This document shows positions 16,174 through 24,546 of a DNA stretch of 64,000 nucleotides, in pieces. Each line of letters begins with the position of its first letter. Within the stretch, counting starts at the first letter, position 1. Made by a program: the position numbers and the translations under genes. The notes beneath the pieces were generated by a model, which did not search any database, was not told the DNA's origin, and saw only the letters and a program-made list of their open reading frames with translations. The stretch lies in NCBI RefSeq assembly GCF_000367925.1, contig NZ_KB849175.1, forward strand, positions 23,230 to 87,229. The letters are read 5' to 3'. The stretch comes from Acinetobacter bohemicus ANC 3994. GTDB lineage: Bacteria; Pseudomonadota; Gammaproteobacteria; Pseudomonadales; Moraxellaceae.

Positions 16174-16608
16174 ATGACGTTAGATCAAAGAAATAGCCCA
16201 ACACTTTTATTGGGCATTATTGGGGGCTTAGTTGCAATCATTGTGCTTTTTTTGGCATATCAATGGTTTTTTTCAACCTCGAGCAAAGCAATTCCTGAAC
16301 ATGAAGCAATCAGCTTAGAAACGCCAGCAAAACCGGCTGCTACTGAAGTCAAATCGACTGAAGCAGAGCCAGTCATAGATGAAAAGACCATTCAATTGGT
16401 CGATGAAAAGATTCTAAAAGCACCTGTTCCAGAAAATGAATCATTGCTCAAAGAAGAAGTGGCTAAACTTGACGATATTCAAAGCCAATTGAATGAGCAA
16501 GAAAGCATGCTCAAAACACAACACACCGATGCTGATGACTTAATTGCACTCAAAGAAGAACAAATTAAATTACTTGAAGCTCAGCTGAAAAAATCCAACT
16601 CAAATTGA
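16174..16608 (+). CDS. Single-pass membrane protein with coiled-coil C-terminus, unknown
   Basis: This 144-residue protein is not one I recognise. An N-terminal transmembrane helix (about residues 11-31, TLLLGIIGGLVAIIVLFLAY) is followed by a Pro/Ala/Glu-rich linker. The C-terminal half is strongly predicted coiled coil (LLKEEVAKLDDIQSQLNEQ and LIALKEEQIKLLEAQLKK). N-in topology would place the acidic coiled coil in the periplasm. It starts 10 bp after the YheV-like gene and is the last gene of the prlC transcript. A role as an envelope scaffold is only a guess. Confidence 0.75.
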   Translation: MTLDQRNSPTLLLGIIGGLVAIIVLFLAYQWFFSTSSKAIPEHEAISLETPAKPAATEVKSTEAEPVIDEKTIQLVDEKILKAPVPENESLLKEEVAKLDDIQSQLNEQESMLKTQHTDADDLIALKEEQIKLLEAQLKKSNSN

Positions 16609-16922
16609 AGCATGGCTTTATCTTTTCTCAAAGGCTCAGCCATAGTGATTCATCTGCTGAATTTACCCATATAGTTCAGCAGATGTCAGAAGCAATAAAA
16701 CCAATATTAGAATTTTATTCACATCACCCTATGCGGTAGTCAAGTGGATCTCATCTCGTTGATAAAGAAAAAACTCTCTGTTCCGCCATTTTGTCAGTTT
16801 GTTTATTTTCCAACCGCCCATATTCAATAAGTGCATCAAATTTTAAACTAAAAAACTGTCTTTTATTCCTACCTTCTCGACATCTTCATTTCGATGCTTC
16901 CAATGCTTTAACAGATCAAATC
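16609..16922. other. Intergenic region with one perfect hairpin
   Basis: CATCTGCTGAA (16651-16661) pairs perfectly with TTCAGCAGATG (16675-16685) across 13 nt, 42 bp after the membrane-protein stop. No T run follows, so it may be an mRNA-stabilising 3' structure or a factor-dependent end. Nothing else is recognisable in this stretch; short frames here lack coding character. Confidence 0.5.
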
Positions 16923-16950
16923 AAAAAAAGCACCCGAAGGTGCTTTTTCT
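16923..16950. terminator. Bidirectional terminator after the TRAP permease gene
   Basis: AAAAAGCACC (16925-16934), loop CGAA and GGTGCTTTTT (16939-16948) give a symmetrical hairpin with A and T runs on both sides. It ends the minus-strand TRAP gene and can stop plus-strand read-through from the prlC side. Confidence 0.92.
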
Positions 16951-16965
16951 TATGCGCTTATAAAA

Positions 16966-19164
16966 TTAGTGATACCAATTAAAAAGTTTGAAAATATACG
17001 GTGCATAGGTGACGATTAATAAAGATGGGAATAACACCATAATCGGGAGTAACCAACGCTCATAGCGATAGTAAAACTTGGTATATTTTACTTTAGCTTC
17101 AGCATCCGCAGCCCTCACCTCTTCATCCCCAACAGACATCCGCGTGAGCAAATGATTCAAAGCGACTGGTGGCGTGACATAACCTAATTCAAATGCAACC
17201 AATACAATCATCCAGAAATGAATCGGATGAATACCATTTTCATATGCCACCGGCGCAATGGTAGCTGCAACTAAAATCACTGCTCCAAATGGATCGGTGG
17301 TCATGCCAATAATCGCCAATAACAAAGCAATAAATGCGAGTGAAATATAGATATTGCCTAAATGTGTCGGTAATAACTCAACCACTTCACTACGTTCAAT
17401 TAAACCACCCACGCTTGCTGACAATGCCATTAAGATAATTAATGCACCAATATGTCCAACCGTTTCTGCCGAAGCAAACCACAGTGAATGACCAAAACCT
17501 CGCGATTTTTCGCCTGCATGCGCCGTATGTTCACGCATAAAGGTCGACTGTTTTTCATGTTCCAAGGTTAAGGCAGCATGTCGATCTGGTGGCGTGGCAA
17601 AACGATCGCCCCACCATTTATCAAACATCATATAAGCAAGCAAAATAATCGGTAGAATCACGGGTGCAGTGAATTCATCCATCTTGGTATCTAGACCATA
17701 CTTATAGAAAGAAATCACAACAATCGTAATCACGATATAAGGAATCACCGGAATAATCGCTTTCAACATACCCGGTACAGCAACTTTTGGAGAATTCACC
17801 CGAAAACGCGTTTCTGCAAGATATAACGATACTCCAAGGAAGATAAATGCGGTTAGCCAGAAGACATAAATACCATGATCAAAAAGCTCATCAGAAGTCA
17901 CATGACGACTATCGAGCATCGAAATCAGAATCACCAGTAAACATGGTCGAATCACTACACCGAGTGAACCAGACATTGCTGATACCGCTAAGGCATATTG
18001 ACGACGAGAACCCGAGTTCCAAACTTCCTTATAAATAATGGCACCAGCAGCGACAACAAAAATCCCTGAAGCACCGGTATATGCGGTTGGAATAGCTGCG
18101 GCAATTAAAATCAACCAAGTCAGAGTTTCTGGTGCAAGGTTCCAAGGACGCAAAATTCCAAGGAATAAATCCATAACACGGGTTTGGGTCAATAACATAC
18201 CGGCCCAAATAAACAACGCAAGATTTAAGAAAATACCGGAGAATTCAACCAAAATTCCAAGATAAATCCCTTGCCCCATTGGATAATCCATCACAAAGGT
18301 AAAGGCAATTCCTGTAACCAATGCCATGTAAGCATATAAAGGCACACTCAGCAGTGCTAAGCCCAAATTGCCTTTCTCTTCCTGTTTGACAGCAGGTGGT
18401 TTAAAGAACTGAAGTAAACTGATTAAGGTCAAGGTCACAAATAGGAAAATCCACAACCAGTAAACCACCAAGGTTTCATAGGTCGAGGTCACCCCTGAAT
18501 TGATAATCGAATGATATTGGCTCAGTACAGATGCAGAGAGAAAACCATTGCCCAGCACCATAAACAGCGCATACACACGATAATCCAGTTTGCTGGTCGG
18601 AGCACGTAAACCAATGTGATGAAATTTCACCGAAGCGGTAATTGCAGCCACCACCACCATCAACAATAAAATGATAACGCGGTTTTCTGTACCAAATTTA
18701 AAAACACCAAAGAACGACGTTTCAAGCGTGCGATAGCTTCGTAAAGTTGGATGATCATCCATATGTTTTATTGCTTTGTCATAAAACATATACTTTTCTT
18801 CGCACTGTTGCTGACCTGCCAAGACTGAAGCACGAACATCTGCTGCTGATGTGGTGCCAAAAATATCGGCAAACTCATCATTCGCATTGGCTTTCATTTG
18901 CTGTTGTACTTGAGCATCGATATCCGGATGGCGATCACAACTCGGCTTCACTGGCTCTGCACGTAAAAAAGAATATTGCATGCCAATTTGTTCATTGCCA
19001 TACAAACGCTCCCCCACACGTAACAACTGACCATGAATCATCTCGCCCGTGCCAATAATGAGCGTCAATAAAAGTAACATCAGAATGACAAAAGTCGAAA
19101 TCCACTCTGTCCATATATAACGTAACAGACCCAATCCTGATCTGTTGTTTTCATCATTTTGCAT
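16966..19164 (-). CDS. TRAP-type transporter large permease, fused one-piece form
   Basis: This 732-residue inner-membrane permease uses a sodium gradient to import organic acids. The C-terminal two thirds is the DctM-type large subunit, with many helices and the conserved-type PTAYTGASGIFVVAAGAIIYKEVW, GMTTDPFGAVILVAATIAP and ELGYVTPPVALNHLL motifs. The N-terminal third has a first helix, a hydrophilic Cys-containing loop (about residues 45-150, probably periplasmic) and a further helix group standing where the small DctQ subunit would be, so this is likely a DctQM fusion. No DctP solute-binding protein gene lies beside it, which a classical TRAP system needs. A lipoprotein and a rhombosortase gene follow upstream on the same strand. 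The ATG 19164 has a good AGGAATAC box. Confidence 0.85.
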   Translation of the reverse strand: MQNDENNRSGLGLLRYIWTEWISTFVILMLLLLTLIIGTGEMIHGQLLRVGERLYGNEQIGMQYSFLRAEPVKPSCDRHPDIDAQVQQQMKANANDEFADIFGTTSAADVRASVLAGQQQCEEKYMFYDKAIKHMDDHPTLRSYRTLETSFFGVFKFGTENRVIILLLMVVVAAITASVKFHHIGLRAPTSKLDYRVYALFMVLGNGFLSASVLSQYHSIINSGVTSTYETLVVYWLWIFLFVTLTLISLLQFFKPPAVKQEEKGNLGLALLSVPLYAYMALVTGIAFTFVMDYPMGQGIYLGILVEFSGIFLNLALFIWAGMLLTQTRVMDLFLGILRPWNLAPETLTWLILIAAAIPTAYTGASGIFVVAAGAIIYKEVWNSGSRRQYALAVSAMSGSLGVVIRPCLLVILISMLDSRHVTSDELFDHGIYVFWLTAFIFLGVSLYLAETRFRVNSPKVAVPGMLKAIIPVIPYIVITIVVISFYKYGLDTKMDEFTAPVILPIILLAYMMFDKWWGDRFATPPDRHAALTLEHEKQSTFMREHTAHAGEKSRGFGHSLWFASAETVGHIGALIILMALSASVGGLIERSEVVELLPTHLGNIYISLAFIALLLAIIGMTTDPFGAVILVAATIAPVAYENGIHPIHFWMIVLVAFELGYVTPPVALNHLLTRMSVGDEEVRAADAEAKVKYTKFYYRYERWLLPIMVLFPSLLIVTYAPYIFKLFNWYH

Positions 19165-19334
19165 GTGTATTCCTATTTTTTATTTTGGTCATTACAATCG
19201 GTTCAGTAATGCCAATGTCCTTTTGAATAGAAAATATCCTTTCTCTACTCAATCTATTTATTGTTGTGTACGAATCTGCATCAATTTGGTCGGAATAAAA
19301 ATGACAATATGCATTTTCTTTTATGTTTTAAATG

Positions 19335-19922
19335 TCAATCTGTTTGCCATCTATAAAAATAAAGCCATAAAATATAAATGATTGCGATCACTACTCCCCA
19401 AATAACACCCAGTAAATGTGCTTCAACCAATACGGGACTACCAATCAGTTCTGCTGTCCCGACACTACCCATGGTATTTTCCCAAATCAATTTGGCCAAA
19501 AGAAGAAACAAGACCAATGCCGCGAAATTACGTTCTTTCTTATCTAATACATGCACGCTCGCAACCGCGGCATAAGCACCATGCAAAACCCCAGATAAGC
19601 CTGCATACGCTTCAATTTCCGGAAAGCCATAATAAAAACTGAGACTAATCAAAGGGGGTAGCAACAGCAGTAAAGCGACAAAATGCCAAACTTTTACCCG
19701 TGGAAAAATAAAGGGTAAACAGGCAAAAGCCAGCATGTTCAAAACATAATGAATCCACCCGACATGAACCCAATGTGCTGTCCACAAACGCCAAAACTGG
19801 TGCAATAAGTCTGCTTGCCAGTAAATAAATGCATCTGAAAAAACTTGAAGGCATGCCGAAAATGACACCGCAATTGCAATAAAAACAATTTTCCGCATGA
19901 GAAATGGATCTTTCATTGACAT
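19335..19922 (-). CDS. rrtA: Rhombosortase (rhomboid-like intramembrane serine protease)
   Basis: This 195-residue protease with about six transmembrane helices cleaves the C-terminal GlyGly-CTERM signal of exported proteins. The nucleophile is in AGLSGVLHG (Ser110) and the catalytic His in LVEAHLLGVIWG (His169). The HVGWIHYVLNMLAF segment (His and Asn of the oxyanion region) is rhomboid-like. The small size and GLSG/HLLG pattern separate it from GlpG-type rhomboids. Its GlyGly-CTERM substrate is not in this window. Starts at 19922, 19916 and 19898 are all possible. It is transcribed in the same direction as the TRAP permease, 170 bp upstream of it. Confidence 0.82.
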   Translation of the reverse strand: MSMKDPFLMRKIVFIAIAVSFSACLQVFSDAFIYWQADLLHQFWRLWTAHWVHVGWIHYVLNMLAFACLPFIFPRVKVWHFVALLLLLPPLISLSFYYGFPEIEAYAGLSGVLHGAYAAVASVHVLDKKERNFAALVLFLLLAKLIWENTMGSVGTAELIGSPVLVEAHLLGVIWGVVIAIIYILWLYFYRWQTD

Positions 19923-20006
19923 GCCCCCCCTACTTTAAAATGCTTCAATAAGAAATTTAAACGATTCATTCAAACCACTTACAACCCTATGTGGATTGAA
20001 TCAAAT

Positions 20007-21059
20007 TTAGGATTTAGCACCGTCATTTTCGCTAAATAATTCATCTAATTCTGCGCTATTGTCTTTATCATCCCAAAAACGTTGCATACCATCATCACCC
20101 GTACGGATACCGGTATGTTCTGTCCAATAACGGTCAGAAATAGCCTGTACCATATTTTTCGCCATGCTATCTACGAGCTTAAATTGTGGGTTGACTGGTT
20201 TTTCTTCTGAACGTGAAACAGCAAAGGTTTTTAATGCATCACGGATTTTGGCATCATCACCACTGGCTTGAGCAGCCACGGCATACAAAGCATGCGATAA
20301 ACGCACCCCTTTTTGTTCGCCCAATTGAACTGACTCTTTTAAGGTTTGGTAAGGATCGGGTTTACCCTCACCAGCACCCGGCAACAACGTCCAAATCACT
20401 GCGCGCGTAGCATTGGGTGCTCCCCAGAATTTTGCATTGTCTAAGCATGCCATACCACGTTCAACCACTGCCGCAATATCTTTGGGAACATTGACTGCAC
20501 CACCTGAATTAATGTCATTGGTCATGGCTTGTAAACCACTAATCATGCCCATTAAGTAAACGGTTTGATCCAAATCACTTTTCATTTTCGGGCATTCTTC
20601 ACCCAATTTTTTGTTATATTTCGCTTCCCAACGATTTTCAAAAAGTTGATAACCGGCATATTGACGCTGTGCAGCAATCGCCGCCCAGCGTTTTTGTTCT
20701 ATACGGGCATCTTGCGCTTCTGAGACTTGACCTGCTTTAGAGGCACGTAAATAGCGCAATTCTGACTCAAGCGCCTGATTTTCTGCACAAATTCCAGATG
20801 AAGCATATAAAAGTACCGCAACACGGGTTGGGTCTGCGCCCATATCTTTGGTTGCCATAATGGCTGGGGTTAAAGCATTGCCTGAATTACACGCCATATC
20901 GGCATCATCCATGGCTAAAATAGGCGGTACAATATGCTTTTCGCTAAAGCCCAGTGCGACATTCGCCCCTGTTTTAACCACTTGAGAACAACCTGATAAT
21001 AAAGAACTTGCAACTGTAATAATTGCCATACCTTGGCATATTTTTTGGACTTTCGACAT
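20007..21059 (-). CDS. Lipoprotein, possibly TatT-like TRAP accessory
   Basis: This is a 350-residue lipoprotein. The ATG 21059 follows a GAGGACAGGA box and gives a signal ending SLLSGC, with the lipidated Cys at residue 24. Longer upstream in-frame starts would bury the signal. The mature part is mostly helical with two or more Cys (ADMACNSG, SSGICAENQ, EECPKM, GMACLDN), compatible with a TPR-like fold. Given the TRAP permease nearby and the helical lipoprotein character, it may be a TatT-type (TRAP T-component) protein; this rests on context and a faint memory of such annotations in Acinetobacter. It could instead be an unrelated envelope lipoprotein. Confidence 0.75.
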   Translation of the reverse strand: MSKVQKICQGMAIITVASSLLSGCSQVVKTGANVALGFSEKHIVPPILAMDDADMACNSGNALTPAIMATKDMGADPTRVAVLLYASSGICAENQALESELRYLRASKAGQVSEAQDARIEQKRWAAIAAQRQYAGYQLFENRWEAKYNKKLGEECPKMKSDLDQTVYLMGMISGLQAMTNDINSGGAVNVPKDIAAVVERGMACLDNAKFWGAPNATRAVIWTLLPGAGEGKPDPYQTLKESVQLGEQKGVRLSHALYAVAAQASGDDAKIRDALKTFAVSRSEEKPVNPQFKLVDSMAKNMVQAISDRYWTEHTGIRTGDDGMQRFWDDKDNSAELDELFSENDGAKS

Positions 21060-21216
21060 TTTCCTGTCCTCTATAATTGTGTTTATGTCCATATAACTAA
21101 ACATATCAGATGCGAAATCTGAATAAAAGAGCATTTACTCTAATTTAATTTGATACTTTGCCATGAAATGAAGTGCAAAAAATTGACTGTATTCAATGAA
21201 GTTAAAAAATTTGGGC

Positions 21217-21254
21217 AAAAAAAAGTAGCATTGCGACGGTTCGACACATGCTAC
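21217..21254 (-). terminator. Terminator after the 36-residue microprotein gene
   Basis: On the minus strand GTAGCAT (21254-21248) pairs with ATGCTAC (21231-21225) and is followed by eight T residues (21224-21217). It lies 19 bp after the microprotein stop, supporting that small gene as a transcribed unit. Confidence 0.82.
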
Positions 21255-21272
21255 CTATCAAGTGGTAAAAGC

Positions 21273-21383
21273 CTATTGGCTTTCATGTTTTACAAACTGA
21301 TCCTTCAGCACTGTTCCGAGTCGTCCAATAACAATTGCCAAAACAATCGCGATCACCAGAAACATCCAAGTTGGAATCACCAT
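21273..21383 (-). CDS. 36-residue single-pass membrane microprotein
   Basis: This small gene reads on the minus strand from ATG 21383 to TAG 21273. A GAGGAAA ribosome site lies six bases before the ATG and a terminator follows the stop. The product starts MVIPTWMFLVIAIVLAIVIG, has one transmembrane helix (about residues 4-22), then RLGTVLKDQF and a charged end KHESQ. The shape is typical of small bacterial membrane proteins that modulate larger partners. It lies in a 517-bp gap between the lipoprotein gene and the ygfX-like gene. I do not recognise a family. Confidence 0.65.
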   Translation of the reverse strand: MVIPTWMFLVIAIVLAIVIGRLGTVLKDQFVKHESQ

Positions 21384-21576
21384 GATGATTTCCTCATTTG
21401 CTGTTGGTCTATTTAATGTACAGTTAGCGTCAAAAATTAAGCGGAGAAATTGTCTAACAATTGAAATAATGGCGATTTTTATATCAAAGCTGTCTTACAT
21501 AGTGGATGATTTAATACTTATATAATTGATTATTAATATTTTAATGTATTTTTATACAGATTAAATTGTCTAACAA

Positions 21577-21963
21577 TTAAATCAGTTTCGCCAATTTTTT
21601 TAAGGCTTTCCACTGTTGTCGCGGCAGTTGATCCATCCAAATCAGTAACGGTTTTGCTCGAAAATGCTGAAAATAAACCACAATATACAACTGATGATCA
21701 ATGATATGACTCACCGAAACGCGTTGAATTTGCTCAGACTGAGCCCTTGAAAGTGACCATTCTCGTGCATCTAAATGCTCAAAAAAAATCGGTTGCGGCA
21801 CTTTTAAACCATAAGCATAGCCAATCACAGCCAATAAAATACAAAGTACCCATAGCCATGGCGATAAGAGTTGCTGTAAAAGCAGGATTAAAAGGGTAAA
21901 AATAATCAGCTGAAATACAAAGGCTAAGCGGCTGCGTTTCAGCTGAAAAGATCGATTAGCCAT
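21577..21963 (-). CDS. YgfX-like membrane protein (CptA-type)
   Basis: This 128-residue protein has a basic N-terminus (FQLKRSRLAFVFQL) and two close transmembrane helices (about residues 12-52), followed by a cytosolic domain with HIIDHQLYIVVYFQ...RAKPLLIWMDQLPRQQWKALKKLAK. The shape, the PDQLP-like motif near the end and the position directly after sdhE (8-bp overlap) fit YgfX. E. coli YgfX was proposed as a toxin acting on the cytoskeleton with YgfY/SdhE as partner; that claim is disputed because SdhE is a flavinylation factor. Function here is inferred by position and shape. Confidence 0.72.
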   Translation of the reverse strand: MANRSFQLKRSRLAFVFQLIIFTLLILLLQQLLSPWLWVLCILLAVIGYAYGLKVPQPIFFEHLDAREWSLSRAQSEQIQRVSVSHIIDHQLYIVVYFQHFRAKPLLIWMDQLPRQQWKALKKLAKLI

Positions 21964-22213
21964 GAACGTAATGTTTCAATTTCACAATTAGCGCTTTCAT
22001 TTCAGGGCGTGGTGGTTCCGAGACTTCCATAAACCAATCGAGTAAATCAGGATCTTCTTGCGCAACCAGTTCAGCAAAAGCTTCTTTTTCTGCTGCATCC
22101 GCATTCAAATAATATTGTTTGACGTATGGATCAAAATAAACATCAATTTCTTTTAAACCACGACGCGCACGATAAATCACTTTGCGCTCTTCCAAGCTCA
22201 TTTCTTCACTCAT
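21956..22213 (-). CDS. sdhE: FAD assembly factor SdhE
   Basis: This 85-residue cytoplasmic factor promotes covalent attachment of FAD to succinate dehydrogenase (and fumarate reductase) flavoprotein. The hallmark RGxxE motif is present as RRGLKEID (Gly19, Glu22), followed by DPYVKQYY and EDPDLLDWFM, the other conserved helix faces. Length matches the family (80-90). It is the first gene of an sdhE-ygfX pair with an 8-bp overlap, as in many gammaproteobacteria. Confidence 0.93.
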   Translation of the reverse strand: MSEEMSLEERKVIYRARRGLKEIDVYFDPYVKQYYLNADAAEKEAFAELVAQEDPDLLDWFMEVSEPPRPEMKALIVKLKHYVHG

Positions 22214-22386
22214 AATCTTCCCCCAATGCAGTGCAAATTTTTGCTAGTTTACCCTATCATTAACGCATGTTTCGAGCCATTTCCTGCAATTGACCAAATT
22301 CATCATCTGATCCAAATATTTGAGCATTCATCACATTGTCACCTCAGCCACTATCTTCTACTTTCTATAGAACAATAACCGTGTAG

Positions 22387-23574
22387 ATGGATACAATAAA
22401 AATGCAATCAGGTGCGATTCGACCAATAGCCAATATGTTGCCACGCAATTTATTCACAGCAGAACATGAAGCATTCCGTGAAACCGTACGCAAATTCTAT
22501 GAAAAAGAAGTGGTTCCCAACATTGAAAAATATGAACAACAACAACATGTAGATCGTGATTTATGGCATAAAGCGGGTGCGATGGGATTGCTCTGTGCAA
22601 CCATGCCTGAAGCCTATGGCGGCTCAGGCGTTGACCGACTTTACAGCATGATTTTGATTGAAGAACAAGCCTACGCAATGGATTCATCCACTGGTTTTTC
22701 CTTACATTCAGACATTGTCGCCAACTATCTCAATAACTTTGGCAATGAAGCACAAAAAAAGCATTGGCTACCAAAAATGGCCTCAGGTGAAACCGTAACA
22801 GCGATCGCCATGACCGAGCCGGGTACAGGTTCAGATTTGCAAGCGGTTCGAACCACGGCTGTTTTAGAGGGTGATGATTATGTCATTAATGGCTCTAAAA
22901 TTTTTATTACCAATGGCTACTTATGCGATATGGCCATTGTGGTGTGTAAAACGGGCAGTAGTGACAAAGGTTCAGCCAATTTATCCTTGCTTATAGTTGA
23001 AGCAGATCGAGCAGGTTTTAGTAAAGGAAAACCCCTCAATAAAATTGGCATGAAAGGACAAGATACCTGTGAATTGTTCTTTGACAATGTTCGCGTGCCT
23101 AAAGAAAACTTACTCGGCATGGAAGGCATGGGTTTTATGATGCTGATGAAAGAATTGGCATGGGAACGCATATTGGTTGCGATTATCTGTCAAGCAGGCG
23201 CAGAAGCTGCATTTGCACATACCGTGCAATATACCAAAGACCGTAAAGCCTTTGGTAAATCGGTTGCGAGTTTCCAGAACACGCGCTTTAAACTGGCCGA
23301 ACTACGCACCGAAATTGACTTTTGCCGTGCCTATTTAGACCGCTGTATGGAATTACAGTTAGAAGAGAACCTCGCTATTGATGCTGCCGCTGCTGCAAAA
23401 TATAAAATTTCTGAGATGTTTTCTAAAGTGGTCGATGAATGCCTACAATTACATGGCGGCTATGGCTATATGCTGGAATATCCGATTGCACGGGCCTATA
23501 TCGATAACCGTGCAAATCGTATCTATGCCGGAACCAATGAAATTATGAAAGAATTAATCTCACGTTCGCTTTAA
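22387..23574 (+). CDS. Acyl-CoA dehydrogenase
   Basis: This 395-residue FAD enzyme catalyses the first step of fatty-acid or branched acyl-CoA beta-oxidation. It has the three ACAD domains: an N-terminal helical domain (about 22-135), a middle beta domain with AIAMTEPGTGSDL (about 138-150), and a C-terminal helical domain. The final YAGTNEIM has Ala where medium-chain enzymes have the catalytic Glu (YEGT). Instead Glu260 in AWERILVAI occupies the long-chain/isovaleryl-type position, so this belongs to the LCAD/IVD catalytic type. LHGGYGYMLEYPIARAYID is the flavin-contact segment. It is a single gene with its own terminator; substrate chain length cannot be told. Confidence 0.93.
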   Translation: MDTIKMQSGAIRPIANMLPRNLFTAEHEAFRETVRKFYEKEVVPNIEKYEQQQHVDRDLWHKAGAMGLLCATMPEAYGGSGVDRLYSMILIEEQAYAMDSSTGFSLHSDIVANYLNNFGNEAQKKHWLPKMASGETVTAIAMTEPGTGSDLQAVRTTAVLEGDDYVINGSKIFITNGYLCDMAIVVCKTGSSDKGSANLSLLIVEADRAGFSKGKPLNKIGMKGQDTCELFFDNVRVPKENLLGMEGMGFMMLMKELAWERILVAIICQAGAEAAFAHTVQYTKDRKAFGKSVASFQNTRFKLAELRTEIDFCRAYLDRCMELQLEENLAIDAAAAAKYKISEMFSKVVDECLQLHGGYGYMLEYPIARAYIDNRANRIYAGTNEIMKELISRSL

Positions 23575-23598
23575 CCAATTCCCTTTAACTAAAAGATC

Positions 23599-23622
23599 AA
23601 AGGAGCTTAAGCTCCTTTTTTT
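23599..23622. terminator. Terminator between acyl-CoA dehydrogenase and hydrolase genes
   Basis: AAAGGAGC, loop TTAA and GCTCCTTT form a perfect palindrome, followed by a T run. It serves the plus-strand dehydrogenase gene and probably also the convergent minus-strand hydrolase gene. Confidence 0.9.
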
Positions 23623-24411
23623 AATTTTTGATATTCGCCAAAAACTGTTTAATCACTTGTAATACTTGCTCTAATTTTTCTTGATGTGGAAAATGTTGAC
23701 ACTCTGGAATAATACACAGTTCGGCTGGCCCTTGTACCCGTTCAACAATACGTTGGGGTTGTGCCAAAGTCGCATATTCATCTTGCTCACCATGAATACT
23801 CAGTACAGGACAACATACTTGAGCTAAATAGCGATCCAAACTCCAAGCTGCAAAAGCAGGATTCAACCAAGTTTCAGTCCATGCATCCAATACCCATTGT
23901 GTTTTATCAGCATGATATTTAGCCAAGCGATTAAAAAATTTCTCATTTTTAAAATTTACTTTTGCTTTTCTAATCTCCGCTAAAGTAACCTCTTCAACCA
24001 TGGCTTGAGCTGACTCAGTGATCAATGCGATACAATTAAATGGATACAATGCAGCACAAACTGCCGCCATTCCCCCACCGACACTATGCCCCATCGCAAC
24101 AAATTTTTTATACCCAGTGCATCAAATAAAAATGAAAAAGTGTCTTGCACTTCTTGCTCAATAAAGTTCAACTCTAATGAATGCACTTGTACAGATGACT
24201 TACCGAAACCGATACGATCATACGCAATCACATCCCGTTGAGTTGCTAAAGCCAATTGCTCTGGAAAATCACGCCACAGTTCAACACTGCCTAAGGATTC
24301 ATGAAATAAAATAATCGGAGCATTCTTAAAGCTATTTTTTTGATCTACTATCCAGCGCTTAACATATATTTGACCTTGAGGTATTTCTAAATATAATTCT
24401 TTCGTATCCAT
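23621..24411 (-). pseudogene. Alpha/beta hydrolase gene with a one-base frameshift
   Basis: Two overlapping minus-strand frames make one alpha/beta hydrolase of about 263 residues. The N-terminal frame (ATG 24411) carries APIILFHESLGSVELWRDFP (HG-type oxyanion loop) and VIAYDRIGFGKSS, then goes astray after FDALGIK. The C-terminal frame takes up at MGHSVGGGMAAVCAALYP (nucleophile Ser in GHSVGG) and holds the acid/His end (LSIHGEQDEY, PECQHFPHQEK). The switch is at a run of six A on the minus strand (24109-24104); seven would restore one frame (GIKKFVAMGHSVGGG). This is either a genuine inactivating deletion or a homopolymer sequencing error. All catalytic parts are otherwise present. Confidence 0.85.
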
Positions 24412-24506
24412 GCAATATTCTCTGATCCTCTTCACTTTTTATCATAAAGAGCAATATAAGAAACGAATTTAATCTTTATCAAACAGAACGCTAGCGTTTT
24501 AAAATT

Positions 24507-24532
24507 AAAAAAGGAGCTTTCGCTCCTTCTTT
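24507..24532 (-). terminator. Terminator after the monooxygenase gene
   Basis: AAGGAGC, loop TTTC and GCTCCTT lie just past the minus-strand stop at 24547, with the T run (complement of 24507-24512) on the minus strand. Confidence 0.85.
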
Positions 24533-24546
24533 ATTTCCGCGCTAAA

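Noticed and set aside
16791..16982. 63-codon plus-strand frame near the TRAP terminator
   Set aside because: It runs through the bidirectional terminator and ends inside the antisense TRAP gene; not a credible gene.
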